Assembly: GCF_035552695.1 (NCBI RefSeq)
Contig: NZ_DASZKT010000276.1
Coordinates: 67,959-131,958 of the forward strand
Direction of reading: 5' to 3'
From: Actinospica sp035552695
GTDB taxonomy: Bacteria; Actinomycetota; Actinomycetes; Streptomycetales; Catenulisporaceae
DNA: 64,000 nt
The position numbers and the translations under genes are program-made. Every line of letters starts with the position of its first letter. Positions within the stretch are counted from its first letter, which is position 1. Below the pieces are notes generated by a model. It saw nothing but the letters and a program-made list of their open reading frames with translations, made no database searches and was not told the origin of the DNA. Below, piece after piece: positions 8,484 through 16,061 of this stretch.

Positions 8484-10216
8484 CGCACGTGCCCTATCAG
8501 AGCGCAGGGAATGTCCATGTGCCGCGCGCGTAGCCACTCGGCCACGGCCTTGGCCTGCGGATCGAAGCGTGCCTGCGCGCCGACCCCCTCGCCGAGCAGC
8601 CCCTCGACGACGAAGTTCACGGCTCGCAGGTTCGGCAGCACATGCCGCGTGACCGGCAGCGCGGACGCCTCGGGCAGCAGCTCACGCAGCTTTTCCGTTG
8701 TGAGAGCGTGCGCCAGCCAACGCCAGCCCTCATCCGTCCGGGCCCACACTCCGATGTTCGCGTCGCCGCCCTTATCCCCGCTGCGTGCCCCGGCGACCAA
8801 TCCCAGCGGCGCGCGGCGCGTCGGGCCTGCCGTCCCGGTCTCCGGGAGCTCGGGCTCGGGCAGCGGCTCGACGGCGCGCGTGACCACCGGCGGCCGCACG
8901 GCGACGCGACGGCCGTCCGTGAGCACCGCGTTGTGTTCGACCTCTGCCGCGCTGACGAATTCGGCCTCGAAGACGCCGTACGGGGCCGCCTCGCCGGGTG
9001 GTGCGGTCAGATGGAAGCCCGGGAATCCGGCGAGCGCCAGCTCGACCGCCGCGCTGCTCACCGCGCGCCCGACGAGCCGCGCGTCCCGGTCCCGCACGAC
9101 GAGACGTAGCAGGGCGCTGGCTTGTTGCTCGGTCGGCGCGTCGGGCCGGTCCGTTCGGTCCAGCGTCCAGCGGACCTCGGCCGGCCGACGGTCGGTGAAC
9201 GACGCCTCCATCTGCGCGCGGACCAGCGCGGCCTTCGCCTCGATCTCCAGGCCGGTCAGCACGAACCCGACCTGGCTGCGGAAGCCGCCCTGCCGGTTCA
9301 GCCCGACCTTGAGCGTCGGCGGCGGCGCCTCGCCGCGCGCTCCCGAGATGTGCACGCGATCGGGCCCGGCCTGGCGCAGGCGCAGCGAGTCCAGCCGCGT
9401 CGTCACATCAGGGCCCGCATACCGCGCACCCGAGGTCTCGTAGAGCAGCTGGGCCGTGACCGTCTCGACCGTGACCGCGCCGCCGGTCCCGGGATGCTTG
9501 GTGATCACGCTGCTGCCGTCGGCATGCAGCTCGGCGATCGGGAATCCGGGGCGACGCGCGTCGATCTCGGTGAAGAAGGAGAAGTTGCCGCCGGTCGCCT
9601 GCGTGCCGCACTCCAGGACGTGTCCGGCCACGGTGGCGCCCGCGAGCGCGTCGAGGTCGTCACTCGTCCAGCCGAATCGTGCGATCGCGGGGCCGACGAC
9701 CAGCGAGGCGTCCGTGACCCGGCCGGTGACGACGACGTCCGCGCCCGCGCGGAGCGCCTCCGCGATGCCGAACGCGCCGAGGTACGCATTGGCCGCGAGC
9801 AGTCCGGGACGCGCGGAGAAGCCCAGCTCGTCGGCGCGTCGCAGCAGGTCGTCGCCCTCCACGGAGGCGACATCGACCTCGACGCCGAGCCGCGGGGCGA
9901 GCTTGCGCAGCTCCTCGGCGAGCCCGGCCGGGTTGAGGCCGCCCGCGTTGGTCACGATCCGCACGCCGCGCGCCGCCGCGATCGCGAGGCAGTCACTCAT
10001 CTGGCGTAAGAAGGTCTTCGCATAGCCGAGCGCCGGGTCCTCGCGTCGGTCCGCGGCGAGGATCGCCATCGTCAGCTCGGCCAGGTAGTCGCCGGTCAGC
10101 ACGTCGAGCGGGCCGCCCTCGAGCTGCTCCCGGACGGCGGCGAAGCGGTCGCCGTAGAAGCCGGAGGCGTTGCCGATCCGCAGCACCGACGCGTCCCCCG
10201 CGCGCTGATCCGCCAT
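8480..10216 (-). CDS. AtuA-like protein (DUF1446, acyclic terpene utilisation family)
   Basis: A 578-residue protein of the AtuA family. The N-terminal domain opens with 'RIGNASGFYGDRFAAVREQL' and holds 'LTGDYLAELTM' and the 'VTNAGGLNP' and 'VVVTGRVTDASL' motifs. A C-terminal extension from about residue 470 ('GARSGDKGGDANIGVWAR') is the usual small alpha/beta tail. The biochemical role of AtuA is not established; genetically it is linked to citronellol/geraniol catabolism in Pseudomonas. It is first in a tightly packed operon (4-bp overlap with the carboxyltransferase) and has a good RBS, GAGGAGG, 8-14 bases before ATG 10216. Confidence 0.9.
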   Translation of the reverse strand: MADQRAGDASVLRIGNASGFYGDRFAAVREQLEGGPLDVLTGDYLAELTMAILAADRREDPALGYAKTFLRQMSDCLAIAAARGVRIVTNAGGLNPAGLAEELRKLAPRLGVEVDVASVEGDDLLRRADELGFSARPGLLAANAYLGAFGIAEALRAGADVVVTGRVTDASLVVGPAIARFGWTSDDLDALAGATVAGHVLECGTQATGGNFSFFTEIDARRPGFPIAELHADGSSVITKHPGTGGAVTVETVTAQLLYETSGARYAGPDVTTRLDSLRLRQAGPDRVHISGARGEAPPPTLKVGLNRQGGFRSQVGFVLTGLEIEAKAALVRAQMEASFTDRRPAEVRWTLDRTDRPDAPTEQQASALLRLVVRDRDARLVGRAVSSAAVELALAGFPGFHLTAPPGEAAPYGVFEAEFVSAAEVEHNAVLTDGRRVAVRPPVVTRAVEPLPEPELPETGTAGPTRRAPLGLVAGARSGDKGGDANIGVWARTDEGWRWLAHALTTEKLRELLPEASALPVTRHVLPNLRAVNFVVEGLLGEGVGAQARFDPQAKAVAEWLRARHMDIPCALIGHVR

Positions 10217-10282
10217 CAGTCCTGCCTCCTCGCTCCGGGGACCTCCCCCGCCGCCCACCCTCGCAGCGGTACGGGAAAAAAT

Positions 10283-10294
10283 CAAGCGCGCTTG
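10283..10294. promoter_or_regulatory. perfect palindrome CAAGCGCGCTTG upstream of the AtuA operon
   Basis: A 12-bp perfect palindrome sits 67 bp before the AtuA start, in the region shared with the divergent reductase-like gene, and is flanked by an extra CTTG half-site (10295-10298) and an A-rich run (10276-10281). CAAG/CTTG half-sites are common in operators of TetR regulators of acyl-CoA metabolism (the KstR2 site uses the same half-sites with a different spacer). Assignment to the operon's own TetR protein is inference. Confidence 0.5.
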
Positions 10295-10351
10295 CTTGTT
10301 TCTCTGCGCCGCCGGCCGGGCGCCGTTACGGTGGGCCCCGAGGTGATGACG

Positions 10352-10993
10352 ATGTCCCGGGTAAGGGTGCACAATCTCGCGGTCTCGCTGGACGGCTACG
10401 CGGCCGGCGCTGGGCAGAGCAAGGAATCGCCGTTCGGGCACGCGGGCACGCGGTTGATGGAGTGGTTCTTCGGCACGCACGCCTGGCGTAGCATGCACGG
10501 CGCCGAGGGCGGATCCACCGGAGCGGACGACGCGATGGCGAGCCAGTGGGGTCCCGGCATCGGCGCCGAGATCATGGGGCGCAACAAGTTCGGGCCGCAG
10601 CGCGGGAAGTGGGAGGACCACGAGTGGCAGGGCTGGTGGGGCGAGGACCCGCCGTTCCACACGCCGGTCTTCGTGCTCACGCACCACACCCGGCCGTCGA
10701 TCCAGATGGCCGGCGGAACGACCTTCCACTTCATCGACGCGACGCCGCAGGAGGCGCTACGGCAGGCGCGCGAGGCGGCGGAGGGCCAGGACGTGCGCAT
10801 CGGCGGCGGCCCGAACGTCGTGCGCCAGTTCCTCTCCGCAGACCTGATCGACCACCTGCACGTGGTGATCGTGCCGATCCTGCTCGGGCGCGGCGAGCGG
10901 CTGTGGGTGGATCAGGAAGCACTCGAGCAGCGCTTCGAGGTCGAGTCCTTCTCCTCGCCCAGCGGCGTGACGCACATGGTGTTCAGCAGGTGA
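10352..10993 (+). CDS. dihydrofolate reductase family protein (RibD C-terminal-like)
   Basis: A 213-residue protein of the RibD_C/DHFR-like superfamily common in actinobacteria. It begins with the characteristic first strand 'VRVHNLAVSLDGYAAG', has 'EIMGRNKFGPQ' in the middle, and ends with the nucleotide-binding-like 'VRIGGGPNVVRQFLSADLID' followed by 'IVPILLGRGERLW'. Those blocks match NADPH-binding positions of the family; the substrate is unknown. GAGGTG at 10340 fits ATG 10352 better than ATG 10346 or the more upstream start. It is divergent from the AtuA operon and ends 21 bp from the convergent RICIN gene. Confidence 0.85.
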   Translation: MSRVRVHNLAVSLDGYAAGAGQSKESPFGHAGTRLMEWFFGTHAWRSMHGAEGGSTGADDAMASQWGPGIGAEIMGRNKFGPQRGKWEDHEWQGWWGEDPPFHTPVFVLTHHTRPSIQMAGGTTFHFIDATPQEALRQAREAAEGQDVRIGGGPNVVRQFLSADLIDHLHVVIVPILLGRGERLWVDQEALEQRFEVESFSSPSGVTHMVFSR

Positions 10994-11014
10994 CCCGGGT
11001 CTGACTCAGGCGAC

Positions 11015-12250
11015 TCAGTTCCACAACTGCGTCGAGTCGCTGCCGCAGTTCTGCAACTCGACGTTCGTGCCCTGAGCCGTCGCGCCGCCGGACAGGTCGG
11101 CGCAGAGGCCTGAGTACTTGCCGACGATCATGCCGTTGGACTGCACGGTCCACTCCTGGTTGGAGCCGCCGTTGCAGTTCCACACGTCGACCTCGGTCCC
11201 GGCGCTGTTGCCGTAGCCGTAGTCGTCCAGGCAGTCGGCGCCGTTGTTGATGGTGATCTGGCCGCCGCTGGTGAGCGTCCACTGCTGGGTCGGATCGCCG
11301 GTGCACGAGGCGATCTGGACGTTGGCGCCGTTGCCGAACGAGCCGTCGCTGCTGGCGAGGCAGAGCCCGGAGGCCTCGTTCAGCACCGGGCCCGGCGTGC
11401 CCATGCCGAGCGTCTGGGTGCTCGACGCCGAGGCCGAGGCGGAGGCGCTGGGCGACGCGCTGGTGGCGGCGCTGTCGGTCGGGATGCTGATCGTGTTCGA
11501 GGTCGCGGACGCGCTCGCCGAGGCGGAGGCGCCGGCAGAGCTCTGCGTCGAGGCGGTGCTGCCCGCGGCCGCCGTGTTCGCGGAGTTGTTGTTGCCCCCG
11601 AGCGAGAGCAGCACGCCCACGACCAAGGCCGCGACCACCGCGGCCGCGCCGAGCCCGATCTCGGCCGGGTGATCGCGCACGAAGGACGGAAGCCGCGAGT
11701 CGCCGCCGCCGCGGCTCCCGCCGCCCCTTCCGGGCAGGTCGTAAGAGCCGTGATCCGCTGGGGCTGTGGAAGGGTACTGAGGCTGGTTTACTGCTGGGAA
11801 GTACTGTGTGGGAGCCGGAGAGCCGTACGCGTCACGCGGATCGGCGACCGGCGGCATGACGGAGGTGGGTTCGTAGCCCCCCGGCGTGCCCCAGTTCGAC
11901 GCGGGAGAAGGAGACTGTGGCGGGATGTACTGCGTGGGCCCGACGGCGGGCCCGGGTGCGGCGACCTGCGGCGGGATGTACTGCGTCGGATCGGCGTTGG
12001 ACGCGTGGGACGCGGATCGCGGCGCCTGTGACGGCTGCGGCGGGATGTACTGCGTCGGATCGACGTTGGGCCCGGACGCCTGCGGCGGGATGTACTGCGT
12101 GGGCTGCTGATGCGCCATCAGCTGAGTGGGCTGCTCGGCGGCGATGTGCTGAGTCGGCTCTGACTCTCCCACGTGCTGCGCCGGCTGCTCCGCATTCCAG
12201 GCATCGGCATCGGAGCCGCCGCCGTCAGGTCGCCAAGGTTCGCCGCTCAC
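11015..12250 (-). CDS. membrane-anchored RICIN-domain protein with PTQYIPPQ repeats
   Basis: A 411-residue protein with three parts. The cytoplasmic N-terminal ~190 residues are Pro/Gln/Thr-rich and carry four exact PTQYIPPQ units plus degenerate PTQ units (PTQHIAAEQ, PTQLMAHQQ, PTQYFPAVN). One membrane helix, 'IGLGAAAVVAALVVGVLLSL', lies at about residues 198-217. A Ser/Ala-rich linker then leads to an extracytoplasmic beta-trefoil from about residue 280 to the end, with three Q-x-W elements (TQQWTL, NQEWTV, TQLWN), a carbohydrate-binding fold. GTG 12250 is chosen because the longer ATG form adds 29 residues with no family character. The threonines of the repeats are plausible kinase targets, but that is inference. 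Confidence 0.8.
   Translation of the reverse strand: MSGEPWRPDGGGSDADAWNAEQPAQHVGESEPTQHIAAEQPTQLMAHQQPTQYIPPQASGPNVDPTQYIPPQPSQAPRSASHASNADPTQYIPPQVAAPGPAVGPTQYIPPQSPSPASNWGTPGGYEPTSVMPPVADPRDAYGSPAPTQYFPAVNQPQYPSTAPADHGSYDLPGRGGGSRGGGDSRLPSFVRDHPAEIGLGAAAVVAALVVGVLLSLGGNNNSANTAAAGSTASTQSSAGASASASASATSNTISIPTDSAATSASPSASASASASSTQTLGMGTPGPVLNEASGLCLASSDGSFGNGANVQIASCTGDPTQQWTLTSGGQITINNGADCLDDYGYGNSAGTEVDVWNCNGGSNQEWTVQSNGMIVGKYSGLCADLSGGATAQGTNVELQNCGSDSTQLWN
11920..12100 (-). repeat. four imperfectly spaced copies of GCGGGATGTACTGCGT inside the RICIN gene
   Basis: Copies of the 16-base core lie at 11920-11935, 11971-11986, 12040-12055 and 12085-12100, and encode the PTQYIPPQ peptide on the minus strand. 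Spacing varies in whole codons, and the spacer peptides differ in sequence. The DNA identity of the cores suggests recent duplication or gene conversion. Confidence 0.85.
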
Positions 12251-12278
12251 TGGCCGCCCGTCCTTCGTCCTCGTCCAC

Positions 12279-12316
12279 GGACACCGGTGTAAGTGTCCGA
12301 GGCATTCTAAGGACAC
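12279..12316. promoter_or_regulatory. cluster of GGACAC/GTGTCC half-sites upstream of the RICIN gene
   Basis: GGACAC (12279-12284), GTGTCC (12293-12298) and GGACAC (12311-12316) alternate in orientation within 38 bp, and ACACCGGTGT (12281-12290) is a perfect 10-bp palindrome within them. The cluster lies 29-66 bp upstream of the RICIN gene's GTG. It could be an operator array or form alternative hairpins in the 5' leader; no regulator is identified. Confidence 0.4.
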
Positions 12317-12350
12317 CCGGAGACCCCCTGTCTCCACCCCGGCGCATCCG

Positions 12351-12380
12351 CTGACGGAATATTCCGATTTCCATTAGATT
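12351..12380 (+). promoter_or_regulatory. promoter with a palindromic operator between -35 and -10
   Basis: CTGACG (12351-12356) and TAGATT (12375-12380), separated by 18 bp, fit an actinobacterial housekeeping-type promoter for the flavoprotein gene at 12402. The 12-bp perfect palindrome CGGAATATTCCG (12355-12366) lies in the spacer, a classic repressor position. The ensuing leader is short and carries AAGGAGG at 12388-12394. The promoter assignment is by consensus only. Confidence 0.5.
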
Positions 12381-12401
12381 GACCCCAAGGAGGCGTGACC
12401 T

Positions 12402-13880
12402 ATGAACGAACTCCAGGCGCAGGACACCGATACGTGGGACGTCGTCGTCATCGGCGCTGGTCCGGTTGGGGAGAACGCGGCGCAGTACGCCATCCAGGGC
12501 AGCGAACGAACCGCCGTGCTGGTCGAGGCGGAACTGGTCGGCGGCGAATGCTCGTACTGGGCGTGCATGCCGAGCAAGGCGCTGCTGCGGCCGGTCGAGG
12601 TGCTCTCCGCCGCGCACCACCTCCCCGGCGTCTTAGGCACCCGCCTGGACCCGACGGGCATCCTGAAACGCCGGGACGCGATCGTGAACAACCGCGACGA
12701 CTCCGGCCAGGTGGACTGGGCGCACGGCGTCGGGATCGACGTGATCCGCGGCCACGGCCGGCTCACCGGGGTGCGCACGGTCGAGGTGACCGAGCCGGAC
12801 GGCACCGTGCGCGCCATCGAGGCCCGGCAGGCGGTCGTGCTGGCCACCGGCACCACGGCGGCCGTCCCGGCGGTCCCCGGCCTGCGGCAGGCCCGTCCGT
12901 GGATCTCCCGGGACGCGACGAACCTGACCGAGGTGCCGCGCCGCGTCGCGGTCATCGGCGGCGGCGTGGTCGGCTGCGAGGCGGCCACCTGGCTGAGCGC
13001 GCTCGGCGCGGACGTCACGATCCTGCAGTCCGCGCCGCGCCTGCTGCCGCGCACCGAGGCGTTCGCGCACGAGCTCGTCGCCGAGCGGCTCGAGCAGGCC
13101 GGCGTGCGCGTCCGGACGAACGCCAAGGTGGAGCGGGTCGAGCGGGAGACCGTCAACGACGCGGGCGTCGGCCGGATCCACGGCGGCCCGGTCACGATCA
13201 CCGTCGACGGCGAGGATCTGGTCGTGGACGAGGTGCTGGTCGCGGCCGGGCGCACGCCCGCGACGACCGACATCGGCCTCGACACGGTCGGGCTCGGCAA
13301 GCTCGCGGAGCAGAAGACGCACATCCCGGTCGACGAGCAGCTGACCGTGCGCGAGGTGAACGGCGACTGGCTCTACGCGGTCGGCGACATCAACGGGCTG
13401 GCGCTGCTCACCCACATGGGCAAGTACCAGGCCCGGGTGTGCGGAGCGGTGATCGCGGCGCGCGCCGAGGGCGGCGCGATGGACAGCGTCCGCTACCGCG
13501 ACCTGGCCGACTCGCGGGCGGTGCCGCAGGTCATCTTCACCGACCCGCAGGTCGCGGCCGTGGGCCGGAGCGAGCGCGAGGCGCGGGAGGCGGGGATCGA
13601 CGTGGAGACCGTCGAGTACGACCTCGGCGCGCTGGCCGCGACCTCGATCCAGCGCCAGGACTACCGCGGCCGGGCGAAACTGGTGATCGACCGCGAGGCG
13701 GACACGCTCGTCGGCGCGACCTTCGTCGGCCCGGAGGTCGCCGAACTGGTGCACGCGGCGACGGTCGCGGTGATCGGCCAGGTGCCGCTTGAGCTGCTGC
13801 GGCACGCCGTCCCCTCGTACCCGACCGTGTCAGAGATCTGGCTCCGGCTGCTGGAGAGCCGGGAGCCGCGCGAGTCCTGA
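12402..13880 (+). CDS. NAD(P)/FAD-dependent pyridine nucleotide-disulfide oxidoreductase
   Basis: A 492-residue class I flavoprotein disulfide reductase. The FAD-binding 'VVVIGAGPVGENAA' is at residues 14-27. The redox disulfide motif 'GGECSYWACMPSKALLR' puts the active cysteines at about C50 and C55. A second Rossmann motif, 'VAVIGGGVVGCEAATWL', lies near residue 185, the FAD-binding 'WLYAVGDINGLALLTHMG' near residue 325, and a dimerisation domain closes the protein. It resembles dihydrolipoamide dehydrogenase or mercuric reductase, but the final His-Pro-Glu-type motif is replaced ('RHAVPSYPTVSEIW' keeps H and P). There are no lipoyl enzymes nearby, so the true disulfide substrate is unknown. 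Confidence 0.88.
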   Translation: MNELQAQDTDTWDVVVIGAGPVGENAAQYAIQGSERTAVLVEAELVGGECSYWACMPSKALLRPVEVLSAAHHLPGVLGTRLDPTGILKRRDAIVNNRDDSGQVDWAHGVGIDVIRGHGRLTGVRTVEVTEPDGTVRAIEARQAVVLATGTTAAVPAVPGLRQARPWISRDATNLTEVPRRVAVIGGGVVGCEAATWLSALGADVTILQSAPRLLPRTEAFAHELVAERLEQAGVRVRTNAKVERVERETVNDAGVGRIHGGPVTITVDGEDLVVDEVLVAAGRTPATTDIGLDTVGLGKLAEQKTHIPVDEQLTVREVNGDWLYAVGDINGLALLTHMGKYQARVCGAVIAARAEGGAMDSVRYRDLADSRAVPQVIFTDPQVAAVGRSEREAREAGIDVETVEYDLGALAATSIQRQDYRGRAKLVIDREADTLVGATFVGPEVAELVHAATVAVIGQVPLELLRHAVPSYPTVSEIWLRLLESREPRES

Positions 13881-13899
13881 GTCGCGCGCGAGTCCTGAG
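13868..13899. repeat. 18-bp tandem duplication at the end of the flavoprotein gene
   Basis: GCGCGAGTCCTGAG occurs at 13868-13881 and 13886-13899, a period of 18 bp. The first copy contains the TGA stop codon of the flavoprotein gene and the second is untranslated. It looks like a small replication-slippage duplication. Confidence 0.7.
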
Positions 13900-13917
13900 C
13901 AGTCGGCGCCCTGGGGT

Positions 13918-14907
13918 CTACTCCCCCGGGTACGCGAGCCCGATCCGCTCGCGTACCCGGTCGAGCGTGCGCATGACGGTGAGCGTCTCGTCGAGCGTGA
14001 TCACCGGGCTCTCCAGCTCGCCGGCGCGCAGCCGGAGGCCGACCTCGCCCGCCTGGTGCCGCAGGCCGATGCCGGAGTGCGGCAGCAGCGTGGTGTGCGC
14101 GGTGCCGTCGTTGCGGATCACCTCGACCGGGCAGATCCGGCCCCAGGGCTCACGCAGCACGATGCGGCCCTCGGTGCCGGTGATCACGGCCGTGTTCGCG
14201 CTGCGGGCGTCGAGCGCGGTGGAGATGACGGTCTGCGTGCCGTCGGGGTACGTGAAGATCATCGAGGTCTGCGCGTCCACGCCGGTCTCCGTCATGCGCG
14301 CCGCCGCCTCGACTCCCTCGGGTTCCCGACCGCCGACCGCCATCGACGCGAACGAGACCGGGTAGATGCCGAGGTCGAGCAGTGCGCCGCCGGCGAGTAG
14401 CGGGTTGTTGATGCGGTGCAGCGGGTCCGTGCTGAGCGTCTCGCCGCGGTCCGAGATGACCTGCCGCACGCGGCCGATCCTGCCCTCGTCGAGCAGCGTG
14501 CGCACCAGCTGGAAGTGCGGCAGCCAGCGCACCCACATGGCCTCCATGAGGAAGGTCCCGGCCGCGCGGGCCGCGCCGATCATCCGCTCGGCCTCGGCGG
14601 CGTTGACCGAGAAGGGCTTCTCGACCAGCACGGCCTTCCCCCCGGCGATCGCGGCGAGCGTCGCCTCGCAGTGCCCGGAGTGCGGCACGGCGACATAGAT
14701 CGCGTCGACCTCGGGGTCGGCGGCCAGCGCCGCATAGCCGACGTGCCGATGCGCGACCCCGAACCGGTCGCCGAACGCGTCGGCGGCGGACTGGCTGCGC
14801 GAGCCGACGGCGACGATCTCCGCATCGGGCAGCAGGCCGAGGTCCTCGGCGAAGCGGGCGGCGATGCCGCCGGTTCCGGCGATACCCCAGCGGATTCGGT
14901 CGGCCAC
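13918..14907 (-). CDS. Gfo/Idh/MocA family oxidoreductase
   Basis: A 329-residue NAD(P)-dependent sugar/polyol-type dehydrogenase. The N-terminal Rossmann fold has 'RWGIAGTGGIAARFAEDL' and the family signature 'AVLVEKPFSVNAAEAERM', whose EKP lysine is the conserved catalytic/cofactor residue near position 96. The C-terminal alpha/beta domain includes 'GGALLDLGIYPVSF', with the conserved D-x-G-x-Y pattern. It is similar in size to trans-1,2-dihydrobenzene-1,2-diol/xylose dehydrogenase-like members. It is divergent from the DeoR-led polyol operon, so a role in sugar oxidation is plausible, but the substrate cannot be read. Confidence 0.88.
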   Translation of the reverse strand: MADRIRWGIAGTGGIAARFAEDLGLLPDAEIVAVGSRSQSAADAFGDRFGVAHRHVGYAALAADPEVDAIYVAVPHSGHCEATLAAIAGGKAVLVEKPFSVNAAEAERMIGAARAAGTFLMEAMWVRWLPHFQLVRTLLDEGRIGRVRQVISDRGETLSTDPLHRINNPLLAGGALLDLGIYPVSFASMAVGGREPEGVEAAARMTETGVDAQTSMIFTYPDGTQTVISTALDARSANTAVITGTEGRIVLREPWGRICPVEVIRNDGTAHTTLLPHSGIGLRHQAGEVGLRLRAGELESPVITLDETLTVMRTLDRVRERIGLAYPGE

Positions 14908-14995
14908 GGCTCTGCTCCTTCGTTGTGATCGCTCCCGATACGCCGGAAGGCTATCGCGCCACCGGCGGCCGGGGTAAGCCCCGCGCCCGCCGCGA

Positions 14996-15065
14996 TCGGA
15001 TTACGGGCACTCCCTGGGCACACCCCGGGCCGGAACGGGCGCAATCGGGCACTTCCGTTATCCGA
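14996..15065. promoter_or_regulatory. widely spaced inverted repeat upstream of the polyol operon
   Basis: TCGGATTACGG (14996-15006) and CCGTTATCCGA (15055-15065) are inverted repeats matching at 10 of 11 positions, separated by 48 bp, in the divergent region between the Gfo/Idh gene and the DeoR gene. Spaced operator pairs suit tetrameric DeoR-type repressors that loop DNA. No strong promoter could be chosen here. Confidence 0.4.
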
Positions 15066-15196
15066 CCGAGACCGTCGGCGTATTGCGACTGCCGGTAACC
15101 CGAACGAAACTCGCCTCATCCGGGCAAGAACGGACCGGAAACCGCACGGCCCATACGCCCATTCGACTGCTCGCGAGGAAGGGAGCGTCGCTCGGC

Positions 15197-15958
15197 ATGT
15201 ACGTGATCGAACGTCGTCAGATGCTTCTCGAGAACGCGCGGCGCACCGGCCGGGTGGATGTCGCGCAGACCTCGAAGGAACTCGGTCTCGCCCCGGAGAC
15301 GATCCGGCGGGACCTGAAGGATCTGGAGCGCCAGGGCCTGCTGCGCCGGGTCTACGGCGGCGCGGTGGCCGTGGAGCGGCTGAGCTTCGAGAGCGCGCTG
15401 GCGGTGCGATCCACCCGGCACCAGGCGCAGAAGAACCGGATCGCCGCGGCCGCGGTGACCTACGTCAAGTCCGCGGAGTCCGTCTACCTCGACGAGGGCT
15501 TTCTGCCCTCGCTGGTCGGCGAGCACCTGCCGCCGGACCGGCCGCTCACGGTGGTCACCCCATCGCTGGCGACCGCCAAGGCCCTGGTCGAACGCCCCGA
15601 ACTGACGGTTCTTGTCGTCGGCGGGCGCGTCCGGGCGAAGACCCTGGGCGCCGTCGACCACTGGGCGGTCTCGATGCTGGAGACCCTGGTGCTCGATCTG
15701 GCGTTCATCGGCGGCAACGGCATCAGCCTCGACCGCGGGGTCACGGTGCCGGACAGCGCCGTCGCCGCGGTCAAGACGATGGCGATGCGCGTGTCGCGAC
15801 GCAGGATCCTCATCGCGGACAGTTCCAAGTACGGCGTCGACTCGTTCGTCCAGTTCGCGCGCCTGAAGGACTTCGAACGCTTCATCACAGACGACGGCCT
15901 GCCCGCCGAGCAGGCCGTGCACCTCCACGAGCAAGGCATCGATGTGACCCGAGCCTGA
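15197..15958 (+). CDS. DeoR/GlpR family transcriptional regulator of the polyol operon
   Basis: A 253-residue DeoR-type repressor. The N-terminal winged HTH includes 'RRQMLLENARRTGRVDVAQ' and 'LGLAPETIRRDLKDLERQGL', the DeoR signature, at residues 5-50. The C-terminal sugar-phosphate-sensing DeoRC domain ends with 'RILIADSSKYGVDSFVQFA', which carries the conserved D-S-S-K. ATG 15197 is preceded by AGGAAGGGAG at 15177-15186; an in-frame extension upstream lacks similarity. It leads a plus-strand set encoding an ABC importer, mannitol dehydrogenase and a PfkB kinase, so a phosphorylated polyol or fructose-phosphate is the likely effector. Confidence 0.9.
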   Translation: MYVIERRQMLLENARRTGRVDVAQTSKELGLAPETIRRDLKDLERQGLLRRVYGGAVAVERLSFESALAVRSTRHQAQKNRIAAAAVTYVKSAESVYLDEGFLPSLVGEHLPPDRPLTVVTPSLATAKALVERPELTVLVVGGRVRAKTLGAVDHWAVSMLETLVLDLAFIGGNGISLDRGVTVPDSAVAAVKTMAMRVSRRRILIADSSKYGVDSFVQFARLKDFERFITDDGLPAEQAVHLHEQGIDVTRA

Positions 15959-16061
15959 CGGGAAAAGGAATGGGCGGCCGGCTGCCACCGACCGCCCCGT
16001 ATCCCGACGACGCAGAACGCCCTGGTGAAGAACGCAACCTACAGCTGGAGGAATACAGGTC

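Noticed and set aside
11920..12100. Regularly recurring 16-bp repeats resembling a short CRISPR array
   Set aside because: The repeats encode PTQYIPPQ in frame, the spacing is uneven, and there are no cas genes. They are coding repeats.
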